From Vibrio marisflavi CECT 7928 (GTDB lineage Bacteria > Pseudomonadota > Gammaproteobacteria > Enterobacterales > Vibrionaceae), in NCBI RefSeq assembly GCF_921294215.1, contig NZ_CAKLDM010000001.1:1-64000 (forward strand): DNA of 64,000 nucleotides, in the 5' to 3' direction. The notes below the pieces were generated by a model. The model ran no database searches, had not been told where the DNA came from, and worked only from the letters and a program-made list of their open reading frames with translations. Positions 28,767 to 38,008 of the stretch are shown here, one piece after another. How positions within the stretch are numbered: the first letter of the stretch is position 1; each line of letters opens with the position of its first letter. The translations under genes were made by a program, and so were the position numbers.

Positions 28767-29951
28767 TTAAACCACTTTATGTGGTCCAAAACACTCGTAG
28801 TGGAATTGCTGATCGGAAACGCCTAACTCTAGCAACTGTTTGGCGATATGCTGCATGAAGCCGATAGGGCCGCAAAAATATATTTTGGCGTTGGGTTGCT
28901 TAATCGCTGCTTCAATTTCTTTGAGGTTAACCCAACCTTGGAAGTGATAGTCTTCGCCTAGTTTATCTTGGCCGTTAGGTTCGTTGTACCAGACAAACGA
29001 GTTCATATTCGCATGAGTCTGGATCATTGTTTCAACGTGTCTCTTGAATGGGTGGTGTTCGCCATTTTCAGCGGCGTGAACCCAAGTAACAGGTGCGTTG
29101 TGCTTCTCCAATGTTTCTAACATGGATAATGTAGGTGTTAGACCAACACCAGCAGAAATCAGTATTACAGGAGTATCTTGCTCAACCTGCATGAAGAAGT
29201 CACCTGCAGGTGCTGCTAGCTGTACTCTGTCTCCAACTTCTAGGTTTTGGTGTAAGTGGTTAGATACTTTGCCATCTTGCTCGCGTTTAACGGCAATACG
29301 GTAGCTGTTTTCTCGAACTGCAGAAGAGAGACTATATTGACGAATTTCTTGGTTTTCAAAGTGCTCGGAATTGATATAGATCCCTAGATATTGACCGGGT
29401 TTGTATGAGCAAACAGGTTTGCCGTCAGTAGGCTCAAAAGTGAAGCTGCATACCGAATTTGATTCCTGTTGTTTTTCGACTAATTCAAATTCACGTAAGC
29501 CTCTCCAACCACCAGATTGTTTTTCATTCTCCTGATAAATTTGTTCTTCACGTTGAATAAATACGTTTGCTAGAACCTGATAGGCTTCTCCCCAAGCATT
29601 TAATACTTCTTGGCCTGGAGAAAACAGTTCATCAATTGTCGCTAAAAGGTGCTTTCCTACAATGGCATATTGTTCTGCACTAATTAGAAAGCTGGAATGC
29701 TTGTGAGCTATTTTTTCTACTGCAGAAAGTAGAGCAGGCAAGTTGTCAATATTTGTCGCATACGCGCATATCGCGTTAAACAGGGCTTCGCGTTGATCTC
29801 CTGTTTTCTGATTGCTCATATTGAACACATCTTTCAACTCGGGGTTGTGTTGAAACATTCGATCATAAAAGTGAGCGGTTAGGCTTGGCCCAGTTTCAGC
29901 TAGAAGAGGGGCGGTAGACTTGACTATCTCGATTGTTTTATCGCTTAGCAT
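28767..29951 (-). CDS. hmp: Flavohaemoprotein (nitric oxide dioxygenase) Hmp
   Basis: 394 residues. Oxidises NO to nitrate with O2 and NAD(P)H. N-terminal globin: proximal haem ligand H85 (IAHKH), distal Y29 and Q53, Y95, and glutamates near 135. FAD-binding domain (about 150-255) with RQYSLSSA, then the NAD-binding domain with [11 protein letters not shown] and the C-terminal [10 protein letters not shown]. Divergent from nsrR; two NsrR-type operators lie within 70 bases of the start, so it should be de-repressed by NO. Confidence 0.97.
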   Translation of the reverse strand: MLSDKTIEIVKSTAPLLAETGPSLTAHFYDRMFQHNPELKDVFNMSNQKTGDQREALFNAICAYATNIDNLPALLSAVEKIAHKHSSFLISAEQYAIVGKHLLATIDELFSPGQEVLNAWGEAYQVLANVFIQREEQIYQENEKQSGGWRGLREFELVEKQQESNSVCSFTFEPTDGKPVCSYKPGQYLGIYINSEHFENQEIRQYSLSSAVRENSYRIAVKREQDGKVSNHLHQNLEVGDRVQLAAPAGDFFMQVEQDTPVILISAGVGLTPTLSMLETLEKHNAPVTWVHAAENGEHHPFKRHVETMIQTHANMNSFVWYNEPNGQDKLGEDYHFQGWVNLKEIEAAIKQPNAKIYFCGPIGFMQHIAKQLLELGVSDQQFHYECFGPHKVV

Positions 29952-29973
29952 ATGGTTTCTCTCATAATTATAA

Positions 29974-29996
29974 AACTTGCATCACAAATGCATGTT
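29974..29996. promoter_or_regulatory. NsrR-type operator 1 in the hmp-nsrR intergenic region
   Basis: The known NsrR site is an 11-1-11 inverted repeat with half-site AAATGCATCTT. The right half AAATGCATGTT (29986-29996) matches 10 of 11; the left half (29974-29984) is weaker at about 7 of 11. It lies 22 bases upstream of the hmp start codon. Confidence 0.65.
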
Positions 29997-29998
29997 TT

Positions 29999-30021
29999 AT
30001 GTTGTATCTCAAATGTATCTT
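29999..30021. promoter_or_regulatory. NsrR-type operator 2 in the hmp-nsrR intergenic region
   Basis: The right half AAATGTATCTT (30011-30021) matches AAATRCATCTT in 10 of 11 positions; the left half ATGTTGTATCT (29999-30009) matches about 8 of 11. Its centre is 25 bases from that of operator 1, so the two may be bound on nearly the same DNA face. Confidence 0.65.
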
Positions 30022-30062
30022 TTAGGCAAGAAAAGAATTATGCTTTTTTGGAGGAGAAAGAA

Positions 30063-30488
30063 ATGCAACTGACGAATTTTACTGACTATGCTCTAAGAAC
30101 CCTAATATATTTGGCTTCACTACCGGAAGAGCAGCTAACCAATATCACTGAAGTAACGGAACTTTTTGGCGTGTCTCGCAACCATATGGTAAAGGTAATT
30201 AACCGTTTGGGTCAGTTAGACTATGTGCACACCGTTCGCGGAAAAAATGGTGGAATTCGGTTGCTTAGGGATTCAAGTGATATTACGGTTGGGCAAGTTG
30301 TAAGAGACCTAGAGCCACTTGATTTAGTTAATTGTTCAGTCGAGCATTGCCACATTACCCCTGCATGTCGCCTCAAAGAAAAATTAGCAAAAGCGAAATC
30401 CGCTTTTTTAGCTGAGTTGGATGATGTTTCCATTAAATCATTGCTAACTGATAACTCAGAATTACTTATTCTGCTTACACGTTCATGA
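30063..30488 (+). CDS. nsrR: Nitric oxide-sensing repressor NsrR
   Basis: 141 residues from ATG 30063, which has GGAGGAGAAAG upstream and gives the canonical [12 protein letters not shown] start. The frame is open much further upstream, but that part covers the operators. Rrf2-family winged helix (about 1-75) with the iron-sulfur ligands C91, C96 and C102 in [16 protein letters not shown], the exact NsrR spacing. NO destroys the cluster and releases repression. It probably controls hmp and itself, and perhaps the two membrane-protein genes that follow. Confidence 0.95.
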   Translation: MQLTNFTDYALRTLIYLASLPEEQLTNITEVTELFGVSRNHMVKVINRLGQLDYVHTVRGKNGGIRLLRDSSDITVGQVVRDLEPLDLVNCSVEHCHITPACRLKEKLAKAKSAFLAELDDVSIKSLLTDNSELLILLTRS

Positions 30489-30530
30489 CTGCCATAACTA
30501 AGCTTATTGAGCTGATTTAGAGGGAGAATT

Positions 30531-30806
30531 ATGATGATGAAACAACGAGGACCGATATCCGGCTATGAGTTGTATGAACCGGTAAATATCACCTGTGGGT
30601 TTATCTTTTTATTCACTGCTGTCGTCTATGTATTGGCATTTTTTGGGATTGAATACACACCTCTCACCACGTTTATCGGCTATTTTGCTCTTGGAGTTGT
30701 GGTTGCCATTATTTCACCTCGCTTGAAAATTTGGGTCAAGATACAAGACAGTTCAGAACAGCCTAAAGCTATTGGGCATGCCAGATCCGACGATCGGGAG
30801 GCTTAG
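30531..30806 (+). CDS. Small membrane protein of unknown function, downstream of nsrR
   Basis: 91 residues. Two hydrophobic segments at about 18-39 and 44-62 with a short loop, then a polar C-terminal tail of about 28 residues. I recognise no family. It starts 42 bases after nsrR with a good GGGAG site and is followed 50 bases later by another membrane-protein gene, so the three may be co-transcribed and NO-responsive. ATG 30531 and two following ATG codons (30534, 30537) are alternative starts. Confidence 0.7.
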   Translation: MMMKQRGPISGYELYEPVNITCGFIFLFTAVVYVLAFFGIEYTPLTTFIGYFALGVVVAIISPRLKIWVKIQDSSEQPKAIGHARSDDREA

Positions 30807-30856
30807 CTTGTGCTTAGGCCTCAGCTGATTTAATGGAATACACAATTAGGCTCTAA

Positions 30857-31627
30857 ATGCTGACTTTTCTAGCTACGTCCTCCTTGCTGCTCATCACCGT
30901 GGCGATTGTGCACAACTTAATGAGTGCCGCTCTGTCCGGTTCAATTTTTGCTAACCGAATGAGCCGAGTTGTCTACAAGATAACAGCTATCATAGGTACA
31001 CCGATTCATGAGCTTTCTCATGCGATTGCATGTGTGTTGTTTGCACATAAGATTACCAGCATCAAATTGGTAGATTTGTCATTTAGCAATCCAACGCTTG
31101 GGCATGTAGGCCATAGTTGGAATACTCGTTCAATATACCAATCCATTGGCTGCTTTTTCATTGCAATCGCTCCACTTATCACTGCAAGTCTCCTTGTGAA
31201 CTTCTGTTATATGCATGAGCCACATTGGCAGCCTCATTTCAATCTTCAGGGAATGGATGTAGGGCAAGTTTTGCTAACGACTCTTTCTCAATCGGGGTCG
31301 ATGGCATTTGAATGGTTTGTCTTTTCCGTACAAAACCCTATCGGGTTCGGTAAGTTTCTATTGGTTAGCTTGATTTGTTTTCACTGTATCCCAAGTCGAA
31401 CCGATTTCCATAATGCAGCTAAAGGTAGTGTCATTGTACTGGTAATCGTCACTATTCTTATTGTGTTGAGCCTTTTCGCCAGCAACTTGGGGTTTGATAT
31501 ATTTCTAAGCACTGACTATTTTGCAAAGTTGCTAACTGCAGTAGCACTGACTGGCAGTGTGATGTTTCTAGCGCAAGCTTTTTGGTTAGGGCTGTTTTTG
31601 TTTTCCAAAATTGGCCGACTAAGATAG
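30857..31627 (+). CDS. Polytopic membrane protein with HExxH motif (M50-like)
   Basis: 256 residues with about five to six membrane segments. IGTPIHELSHAIACVLFAH (about 45-63) contains HELSH within a hydrophobic helix, as in intramembrane zinc metalloproteases of the M50 (site-2 protease) group. No clear NPDG-type third-ligand motif is seen, so it may be an M50-related membrane protein without proven protease activity. It is the third gene of the run nsrR-small membrane protein-this gene. Confidence 0.7.
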   Translation: MLTFLATSSLLLITVAIVHNLMSAALSGSIFANRMSRVVYKITAIIGTPIHELSHAIACVLFAHKITSIKLVDLSFSNPTLGHVGHSWNTRSIYQSIGCFFIAIAPLITASLLVNFCYMHEPHWQPHFNLQGMDVGQVLLTTLSQSGSMAFEWFVFSVQNPIGFGKFLLVSLICFHCIPSRTDFHNAAKGSVIVLVIVTILIVLSLFASNLGFDIFLSTDYFAKLLTAVALTGSVMFLAQAFWLGLFLFSKIGRLR

Positions 31628-31855
31628 GTAATCAATTGTGCTTGTGTACCTGATAAACAGAAAGTAATCACCGCACTCAGGCCGGAGCGATAAGCATAGC
31701 CGTCAGGCTTAAGCCACGCGCAAAAGTTGCTAACTTGCTACAAAATAATGTAATTCTTACTTAATATTTACAGTTAACCATCTTGTATATCATTAATTCT
31801 ACTAATTGAGCAGGTTAGTATTTGTATGTGATTAATTTTGCATTCAAGGATAGTT

Positions 31856-32827
31856 ATGGCTCAAATGAAAAAAATATTCTCACTTTCGACTCTTGTTCTT
31901 ACTACATTAGCGTTACAGGCGTGCTCATCATCAGGCGGTGATGCGCCTAGCAAAATAACTAACCAGTATTGTTCCGAGAGCACATTGAACGATGCCGGAC
32001 GAGTTCAATTTATCGACCAATCTCGTCAAGGCAATTACTTATTTAGAGGCAATTTACCTGAGCTAAATGATGATACTCAATTTGACTACTCTGGGTTGAA
32101 GTCTCGCTTGTCAGCGGCCGCAGAGTGCTCGGATATCAAGCTTCCTGACAATTACCGCATCATAGATATCAGCTTACTTGACCCAATTCTTAGCCCGAAA
32201 GACACCAAAGCAAGTTTAACCGAAGCGAAATACTTCCTCGATAACCCAGAGCAAGGCAAATACGTTTCTTGGCCACTACTTGGCTCTTTTGCGCCGCCGC
32301 TGCCAAATGAGAATACGCCGCTATTGGCTCAACAGAAAATCGGCTCCACTTATACTTATGACAATTTGATGGAGAGAGCAGAAAAGCTACATCGTATGAT
32401 GAAAAAGCGCGATAAGGATGGTGTGAAAAATGTTTACTACCTGCACTGCCAAGCCGGCTGTGACCGAACAGGCATGATGTCAATGGCCTATAAGATCATT
32501 AAATCGAGAAATCGAGCTAGTCTAGCGACCACGATGGGAGACTATTGGCCAGTCCAAAACGGTAGCGATATTTCAACACACAGTCCTGGATGTGGACGAA
32601 ACCCGAATTATTGGGCAACCTCTCAAATATTGTGGCTCTGCTATACCAAAGTTGGTGAGTTTGTTGGTGGTGACAATTGGACACAAAATAGTGATGCAAT
32701 CCATAGAGCTTACATATCTTCATGTTTGGCACCAATCAAGATGGAAAACGACCCTGAGCTGAAGGCCTATAAAGCTTTGCCTGCTGACGGTATGGGTAAG
32801 CTTATCTTAGACGCAGGAAAAATCTAA
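31856..32827 (+). CDS. Lipoprotein with tyrosine/dual-specificity phosphatase active site
   Basis: 323 residues from ATG 31856 (AGGA 5 bases upstream); ATG 31865 is also possible. The lipoprotein signal ends in LALQAC (lipobox), so the mature protein starts with a lipidated Cys followed by SSSGGD. The body carries a Cys-phosphatase P-loop, LHCQAGCDRTGM, which fits HCx5R(S/T). The closest families are dual-specificity or phytase-like phosphatases with PTP fold. Position at the cell surface or periplasm suggests a role on extracellular phosphoesters such as inositol phosphates; this is inference. Several cysteines lie in the C-terminal part and could form disulfides. Confidence 0.8.
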   Translation: MAQMKKIFSLSTLVLTTLALQACSSSGGDAPSKITNQYCSESTLNDAGRVQFIDQSRQGNYLFRGNLPELNDDTQFDYSGLKSRLSAAAECSDIKLPDNYRIIDISLLDPILSPKDTKASLTEAKYFLDNPEQGKYVSWPLLGSFAPPLPNENTPLLAQQKIGSTYTYDNLMERAEKLHRMMKKRDKDGVKNVYYLHCQAGCDRTGMMSMAYKIIKSRNRASLATTMGDYWPVQNGSDISTHSPGCGRNPNYWATSQILWLCYTKVGEFVGGDNWTQNSDAIHRAYISSCLAPIKMENDPELKAYKALPADGMGKLILDAGKI

Positions 32828-32920
32828 TTGAGGCTGTATTGTGCCCATTTTTGAGGTTATCTTACATTACCAACGTCGAAGGCGTATCAGCTAGTGCTGA
32901 TACGCCGAGTTTCGAGTCAA

Positions 32921-33847
32921 TTATTGATTGGAAAGGAAGTGATGGAGAGAGCGATACAGAGAGTCACATTCTTCACGAACAAGGTTTTCTAAGTTTAGGA
33001 AGCCATGAATCATATCAGGATAGTTAAAACCAGATGCTTCTACTCCAGCTTGCTGAAGTTTTTCTACGTACTTCAAGCCTTCATCTCTGAGAGGACAAAA
33101 TTCAGTGGTAATTACGAAGGTTCTTGGCAGAGCGTTTGAATACTCCATATACAGTGGTGACGCTTTCTCTCTGTTTTCCCCATGTTGAAAATAGTTATCA
33201 AAGTACCAAACCATGCCTTTTTCTTCTAACAGGTATCCTTTGCTGTTTTCTTTAACTGACTTCTCACGCATCGTGTAATCTAAGCTAGGGTAGATAAGGA
33301 TTTGGTTGTCGATTTTAATGTTATCGTCATATTGAGCTTTGTGGCAGATAGATGCAGACAATGCGCCGCCGCCTGAGTCACCAGCGATCGTCAATTTTTT
33401 TTCAGGCTCGACACCATTTTTCTCAAGCAGTGCCCAAATATTTTCGACAATTTTATATGCGTCGTTTAGCCCGGCCGGATAAGGGTTTTCGGGAGATAAG
33501 CGATAATCGACTGAAATAACGATGTGATTCGTTGCCTTTGCAATTTTGCGACAAATTGGCTCATAAACCTCGATACTACCTGCCATATGGCCACCGCCAT
33601 GAAAATAGATCATGACTGGTAGTCTTTCTTCTGGGCTAGGGTGGTAGATTCTTACTGGAGTGCCTTCAACGTTATCATCTGTAATATACGCAACAGGCGG
33701 ATAGTCGGTGACGTGCGTTTGGGTTGTTAAGGCAAATCCCTCTCGCGCTGCTGTCGGGGTAGGGGCAATATTTTGCGCTTCGAGCGAACGAAGAATCTCA
33801 TTTAGACCAGCTAGCCAGAGCTGCAATTTAGGGTTGACGTTGCGCAT
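32921..33847 (-). CDS. Alpha/beta hydrolase, hormone-sensitive-lipase (family IV) esterase
   Basis: 308 residues. Oxyanion motif HGGGH at 83-87 (YFHGGGHMAGS), nucleophile S158 in GDSGGG, acid in CPLRDEG and catalytic His in DMIHGF. Soluble, no signal peptide. It hydrolyses short-chain esters; the natural substrate is unknown. It is the last gene of a minus-strand group with a CoA-transferase and a FabG-like reductase, 39 bases downstream of the CoA-transferase, so they are likely co-transcribed. Confidence 0.9.
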   Translation of the reverse strand: MRNVNPKLQLWLAGLNEILRSLEAQNIAPTPTAAREGFALTTQTHVTDYPPVAYITDDNVEGTPVRIYHPSPEERLPVMIYFHGGGHMAGSIEVYEPICRKIAKATNHIVISVDYRLSPENPYPAGLNDAYKIVENIWALLEKNGVEPEKKLTIAGDSGGGALSASICHKAQYDDNIKIDNQILIYPSLDYTMREKSVKENSKGYLLEEKGMVWYFDNYFQHGENREKASPLYMEYSNALPRTFVITTEFCPLRDEGLKYVEKLQQAGVEASGFNYPDMIHGFLNLENLVREECDSLYRSLHHFLSNQ

Positions 33848-33886
33848 AGTAAGTCCTGATTATTGTGGTTGCTAAATGAATATACA

Positions 33887-35452
33887 TTAACGATTTTGCA
33901 TTGATAAGTTCATTTTCTGTAAGGAAAATAGTCTTCCATCCATTTCTTTCAACTCAGAAGAAATTTTAGGAGAAAAGCCCATTTTGCTCAGAATATCCTT
34001 TTCTAAGTCGATGCCGGGTGCAATTTCTATTAGTTCAAGCCCTTGTTCTGTGAGTTGAAAAACAGCTCGTTCAGTAATGTATAGGACGGGCTTGCTATTG
34101 AGCGTTGCAGTATGGGCGGAGAAAGTGATCTGCTGGACTTGCTCAATAAACTTATTGATGTGACCGTCTTGAATGATTTGTAACCCAGATTCGGTAATTT
34201 TTATATCTGAGTACCCTGCGGTAAAGGTGCCACAAAAGTAGACAGTTTTAGCGTTTTGAGTGATATCGATGAACCCGCCACAACCAACCAGTTTTTGGCC
34301 AAACTTAGATACATTGATGTTGCCTACTCTATCAACTTCAGCCAACCCTAGAAACGCTTGGTCAAGACCGCCACCGCCATAAAAATCGAACATTTGATCT
34401 TGAGTGATGACGGCTTCTGGATAGGCTGATGCACCAAATGATAGACCGCCAGCAGGAGTACCTCCAATGGCTCCCGGTTCAACCGTCGCAATTGCTTTTT
34501 CACTAATGTCTTCTTCTCTAGCGACTTGCGCTATTAACTCAGGTAAACCAATTCCGTAGTTTATGATGGCATCTTGTTTAAGCTCTAACGCTGCTCTTCT
34601 GGCAATCACTTTTTTTATATCTAATGGAGACATTTCTAGGCTAGAAGCATGAGGCTTCTCTCCCCTACCGATATAGGCTGGATTGAAGGGCTCTGAGAAG
34701 GTTTGTGGGTGCTCACTTTCGTCACACAGAACTATTGCGTCAACAAATACGCCGGGAACTCGGACAGATTGAGGAGGCATTTCACCGGCTTTGACGATGT
34801 TTTTTACTTGCACAATCACTTTGCCGCCACAGTTATGAACCAGTTGGGCGATAGCAAGGTTTTCCAATACGAGGCACTCTTCTTCCATCGAAATATTTCC
34901 ATTTTCATCGGCTGTTGTGCCTCGAAGTAGAGCTATATCAGCATCAATTCGAGGATAGAATAGGTATTCCTTGCCTGCTATTTCGGTTAGTTGGACTTTG
35001 TCTTCCACTGTTTGTTGGTTGACTTTCCCACCTTCGAAGCGTGGGTCGATGTAGGTGCCCAAACCAACGTGAGTTATCATACCGGGCTTACCTGCCGCTG
35101 AGTCTCGATAAAGTTGGCAAATCACACCTTGAGGAAGGTTGTGGCCTGTTACTTTGCCTTCGTAAACCAGGGATTGTAGTTTGGGAACTAGACCCCAGTG
35201 GCCACCAATCACATGGTTGACTAGTCCTTCATGAGCTAGCCGATTGACGGCTTTTTCTTTTCCGTCTCCTTGGCCAGCGGCAAATACTAAGTTGAGTTTT
35301 TGCGGTGTTTTCGTTTCCAAGTAACGTCTTTCTAGTGCGCTCTCTAAGGCGTCTGGTACGGCGGAGCCAATAAAGCCGCCGAGGATGACAGTATCTCCAT
35401 CCTTAACTAGCTTGGCGGCTTCTTCGCTCGAAAGTTGTGATTTTTTTCTCAT
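33887..35452 (-). CDS. Acetate/acetoacetate-type CoA-transferase (YdiF-like, fused subunits)
   Basis: 521 residues, the fused alpha-beta form of family I CoA-transferases. The N-terminal half carries GGFIGSAVPDAL; the C-terminal half holds the catalytic glutamate E325 in EPGAIGGTPAGG. It moves CoA between short-chain acyl groups such as acetate, acetoacetate, propionate or butyrate. The ribosome site at the start is weak. A 257-base gap separates it from the upstream reductase gene, so it may have its own promoter. Confidence 0.92.
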   Translation of the reverse strand: MRKKSQLSSEEAAKLVKDGDTVILGGFIGSAVPDALESALERRYLETKTPQKLNLVFAAGQGDGKEKAVNRLAHEGLVNHVIGGHWGLVPKLQSLVYEGKVTGHNLPQGVICQLYRDSAAGKPGMITHVGLGTYIDPRFEGGKVNQQTVEDKVQLTEIAGKEYLFYPRIDADIALLRGTTADENGNISMEEECLVLENLAIAQLVHNCGGKVIVQVKNIVKAGEMPPQSVRVPGVFVDAIVLCDESEHPQTFSEPFNPAYIGRGEKPHASSLEMSPLDIKKVIARRAALELKQDAIINYGIGLPELIAQVAREEDISEKAIATVEPGAIGGTPAGGLSFGASAYPEAVITQDQMFDFYGGGGLDQAFLGLAEVDRVGNINVSKFGQKLVGCGGFIDITQNAKTVYFCGTFTAGYSDIKITESGLQIIQDGHINKFIEQVQQITFSAHTATLNSKPVLYITERAVFQLTEQGLELIEIAPGIDLEKDILSKMGFSPKISSELKEMDGRLFSLQKMNLSMQNR

Positions 35453-35709
35453 GGCAGGTACGTCCTAGCTCAATTCTGACTTCTAGTTATAGGCCTACAT
35501 TTGTATTTTGATTTTACGTAGACCGCTTTCATTGCCGGTATTAGTTGTAATAGGTAATGAGTTTTAGCTTCATCAAAGTGATACTTTGAGAATAATGTAG
35601 AACTGTAATGCATTGATGCTGAGCCCTAAGCGACTAATTGTTCAGGTGCTTCGGGCTCATTGCTTAGACTGTTATGAAGGGTAAACTTTGGCGTGTTGGT
35701 ACGACAAAG

Positions 35710-36444
35710 TTAAATAACAAGTCCTCCATCGATTTTAAGCGTTTGGCCAGTGATGAAGCTAGACTGTTCACTCGCTAAGAATGCTACACCGTTAGAAATA
35801 TCTTCACTAGTCGCCATTCTATTTAGAGGTGTCTTGCTGACCATATACTGAATAACTTTTTCTGGTAGGTCTTTAGTCATCGGAGTTTCAACAAAACCCG
35901 GTGCTACACAGTTGGCTCTCACCTGCGCGCCTTTGCGAGCAAATTCTTTCGCCCAGCCTTTTGTCATTGCAATAACGCCGCCTTTTGTTGCTGCGTAGTT
36001 ACTTTGGCCGATGTTACCATCTGTGCCCACAACAGAAGACATAGTCACGATTGAACCAGCATTGTTTTCAATCATTAGAGGAGCGATAGCTTGAGTCATA
36101 TTGAAAACGCCTTTTAGGTTGACGTCTAGAACGATGTCCCAATCTTGCTCAGTCATACGGTCAAGTAGGTTGTCGCGAGTTATGCCAGCGTTATTTACCA
36201 GCACGTCGATGCGCCCATGGCGTTGTTTAATATCTTCTACTAGAGCTTGGATCCCTTCGCGATCGCAAACATTCAGCAGAACAGGAGAGACATTGGTCGT
36301 GTTTTCGTAGGCTTCTTTTATAGCATCAATATTCATGTCACAAGCATATACGTGCTCTGCATTTTCTGACGCGAAACGTTCTACAATTGTTCGACCTATA
36401 CCCTGTCCACCGCCAGTTACAACACAGATTTTGCCTTTAAGCAT
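35710..36444 (-). CDS. FabG-like short-chain dehydrogenase (3-oxoacyl or acetoacetyl reductase)
   Basis: 244 residues, classical SDR. Nucleotide motif GGGQGIG (about 12-18), NNAG (about 88-91), catalytic Ser in MSSVVGTDG, YAATK and the FabG-type ending FITGQTLKIDGG. The preferred substrate is a 3-oxoacyl group on ACP or CoA. Beside a CoA-transferase and away from fatty-acid genes, a 3-hydroxyacyl-CoA (short-chain acid) role is more likely than housekeeping FabG. GAGGAAAA precedes the start. Divergent from a LysR regulator. Confidence 0.88.
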   Translation of the reverse strand: MLKGKICVVTGGGQGIGRTIVERFASENAEHVYACDMNIDAIKEAYENTTNVSPVLLNVCDREGIQALVEDIKQRHGRIDVLVNNAGITRDNLLDRMTEQDWDIVLDVNLKGVFNMTQAIAPLMIENNAGSIVTMSSVVGTDGNIGQSNYAATKGGVIAMTKGWAKEFARKGAQVRANCVAPGFVETPMTKDLPEKVIQYMVSKTPLNRMATSEDISNGVAFLASEQSSFITGQTLKIDGGLVI

Positions 36445-36601
36445 GATGTTTTCCTCCGTTATTAAATTTCCCTATGAATCCGTAAGATAGGCTTCATAGA
36501 TATAGCAACTAGTATTCGATGACTCAAATTTTGCCAATGGCATCCAACGCAGAAAGTACAAATGAGCGCCAACCCGCCACTTGACGTATTATTTAGTTAT
36601 A

Positions 36602-36625
36602 AATCAATAATATAATGCATTGATT
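36602..36625. promoter_or_regulatory. Candidate LysR-type operator between the FabG-like gene and the regulator
   Basis: AATCAAT (36602-36608) and ATTGATT (36619-36625) form an inverted repeat with a 10-base spacer in a very AT-rich stretch. LysR-family proteins bind such interrupted dyads between the regulator and its divergent target. The 302-base intergenic region (36445-36746) holds nothing else that I could name. Confidence 0.45.
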
Positions 36626-36746
36626 ATTAAACGTGATTCACAATGGCGTCTTGATCAACATCATAGAAATGCTATCTAATCGCCGCTTATTGTCCTATAT
36701 TAGGGATTCTGATTTTTGAAATTGGGAATGCTAGCAAGGTAGCTAA

Positions 36747-37655
36747 ATGTTGGATAAAGCAGCGTTTTTTATAGAAGTAGTGCGCACAGGTTCCATCTCT
36801 GAAGGGGCCCGCATTTATGGGATTTCCACCTCTGCAGGTAGTCGATGGATTAAGGAGTTGGAAGAAGAACTTGGTGTTAGTTTGCTGATGCGTTCAACCC
36901 GAACAATCTCCCCAACCGATGTCGGAAAAGAGCTCTATGAGCAATATAGTCCCATATATCAAGGGGCGAATGATGTGTTTACTGGCATCCAAAATCTTGG
37001 TCATGAAATCAGTGGGTTGATCAAAATTGCAGCTACGCCACTTTTTGCCCAGAAGTTTTTGAGCCAAATTGTGGGTGAATACTTGGCAATGCACCCAAAG
37101 GTATCTTTCAAAATAATTGAAACGGCATTACCTGTTGATCACCTGCATGAAGTTGATTTTTCTATCAAGGCTCATGCGACCTATAAAGGACATCTTGATA
37201 AAGATAGCTTGCTAATAAAAAGAGTGTTGCTTCGTTATCCATTGGTGGCCTGCTGTTCTCCAGACTATATTCAAAAATATGAAGAACCTATGACTCCAGA
37301 GGAGTTGAAATATCATAACTGCCTTTATACGTCGACGCTGGTGGGAGGGAATCGTTGGCAATTTGAAAAAGGTGGCGAATTTACGACCGTTGAGATAGCG
37401 CAGACCATCGAGATAGAGAACAGTATGTTTGTGAAAAACGTCGCGATGCAAGGTGGTGGTGTAGCGTATTTACCGAAGCAGTTAGTAAAAGGAGAACTGC
37501 GAGAGGGGAGCTTAGTCTCTATTCTTAATGATTACGTCAAAAGTGAGTTTGAACTTAGCCTTTATTATCAAAAGCGGACACAAATGCCCGCACGATGTAC
37601 TGATTTTAAAGACTATCTAATCAAGAGAACCAAGCAGCTCAAGGATGAGATGTAA
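36747..37655 (+). CDS. LysR-family transcriptional regulator
   Basis: 302 residues. N-terminal winged helix (about 1-60) with FFIEVVRTGSISEGARIYGISTSAGSRWIKELEEELGVSLLMRSTRTISPTD in several pieces, then the substrate-binding domain (about 90-295). It resembles the CrgA/AaeR-like subgroup. The divergent position makes the reductase, CoA-transferase and esterase genes its likely targets. The inducer is unknown. Confidence 0.9.
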   Translation: MLDKAAFFIEVVRTGSISEGARIYGISTSAGSRWIKELEEELGVSLLMRSTRTISPTDVGKELYEQYSPIYQGANDVFTGIQNLGHEISGLIKIAATPLFAQKFLSQIVGEYLAMHPKVSFKIIETALPVDHLHEVDFSIKAHATYKGHLDKDSLLIKRVLLRYPLVACCSPDYIQKYEEPMTPEELKYHNCLYTSTLVGGNRWQFEKGGEFTTVEIAQTIEIENSMFVKNVAMQGGGVAYLPKQLVKGELREGSLVSILNDYVKSEFELSLYYQKRTQMPARCTDFKDYLIKRTKQLKDEM

Positions 37656-37690
37656 TTACCCCTTAAACTGAAGCACTGGATTGGACGATA

Positions 37691-38008
37691 TTAGCTGCTA
37701 CTGGAATCACTTGAGTTGGCTGCTTGTTGCGCTTCATACTGTTTGATGAATGCAGACAAAAAGTTTTCGTCGTACTGAGCTTTGCAACTAGAGTAGTCTA
37801 ATTTTCTTCTATCGAACTCAGAGGCGACGGCCACTCTAGTTTGGGTTGTAGGCCTAGAAAAGTATAGCGTCTGGCAAAGCTCCATATTGGTCATGTTTTG
37901 CGGGTAGTTCGTGACTGTACCATTCCCAATACCCATTTCATTTGCCTGATGTTCCGTGCAACCGGCTAGCAAAATAATTGTCATCGCGACAAAACAGCAA
38001 CGCAGCAT
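37691..38008 (-). CDS. Small putative lipoprotein
   Basis: 105 residues. Signal peptide with lipobox LAGC at 15-18. The mature part has a conserved-looking motif MELCQTLYFSRPTTQTRVAV and ends in a Ser-rich tail (SSDSSSS). Two cysteines (in MELCQ and SSCKAQ) may form a disulfide. No function is recognised. It converges with the LysR gene, and has a start preceded by GGAGA. Confidence 0.78.
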   Translation of the reverse strand: MLRCCFVAMTIILLAGCTEHQANEMGIGNGTVTNYPQNMTNMELCQTLYFSRPTTQTRVAVASEFDRRKLDYSSCKAQYDENFLSAFIKQYEAQQAANSSDSSSS

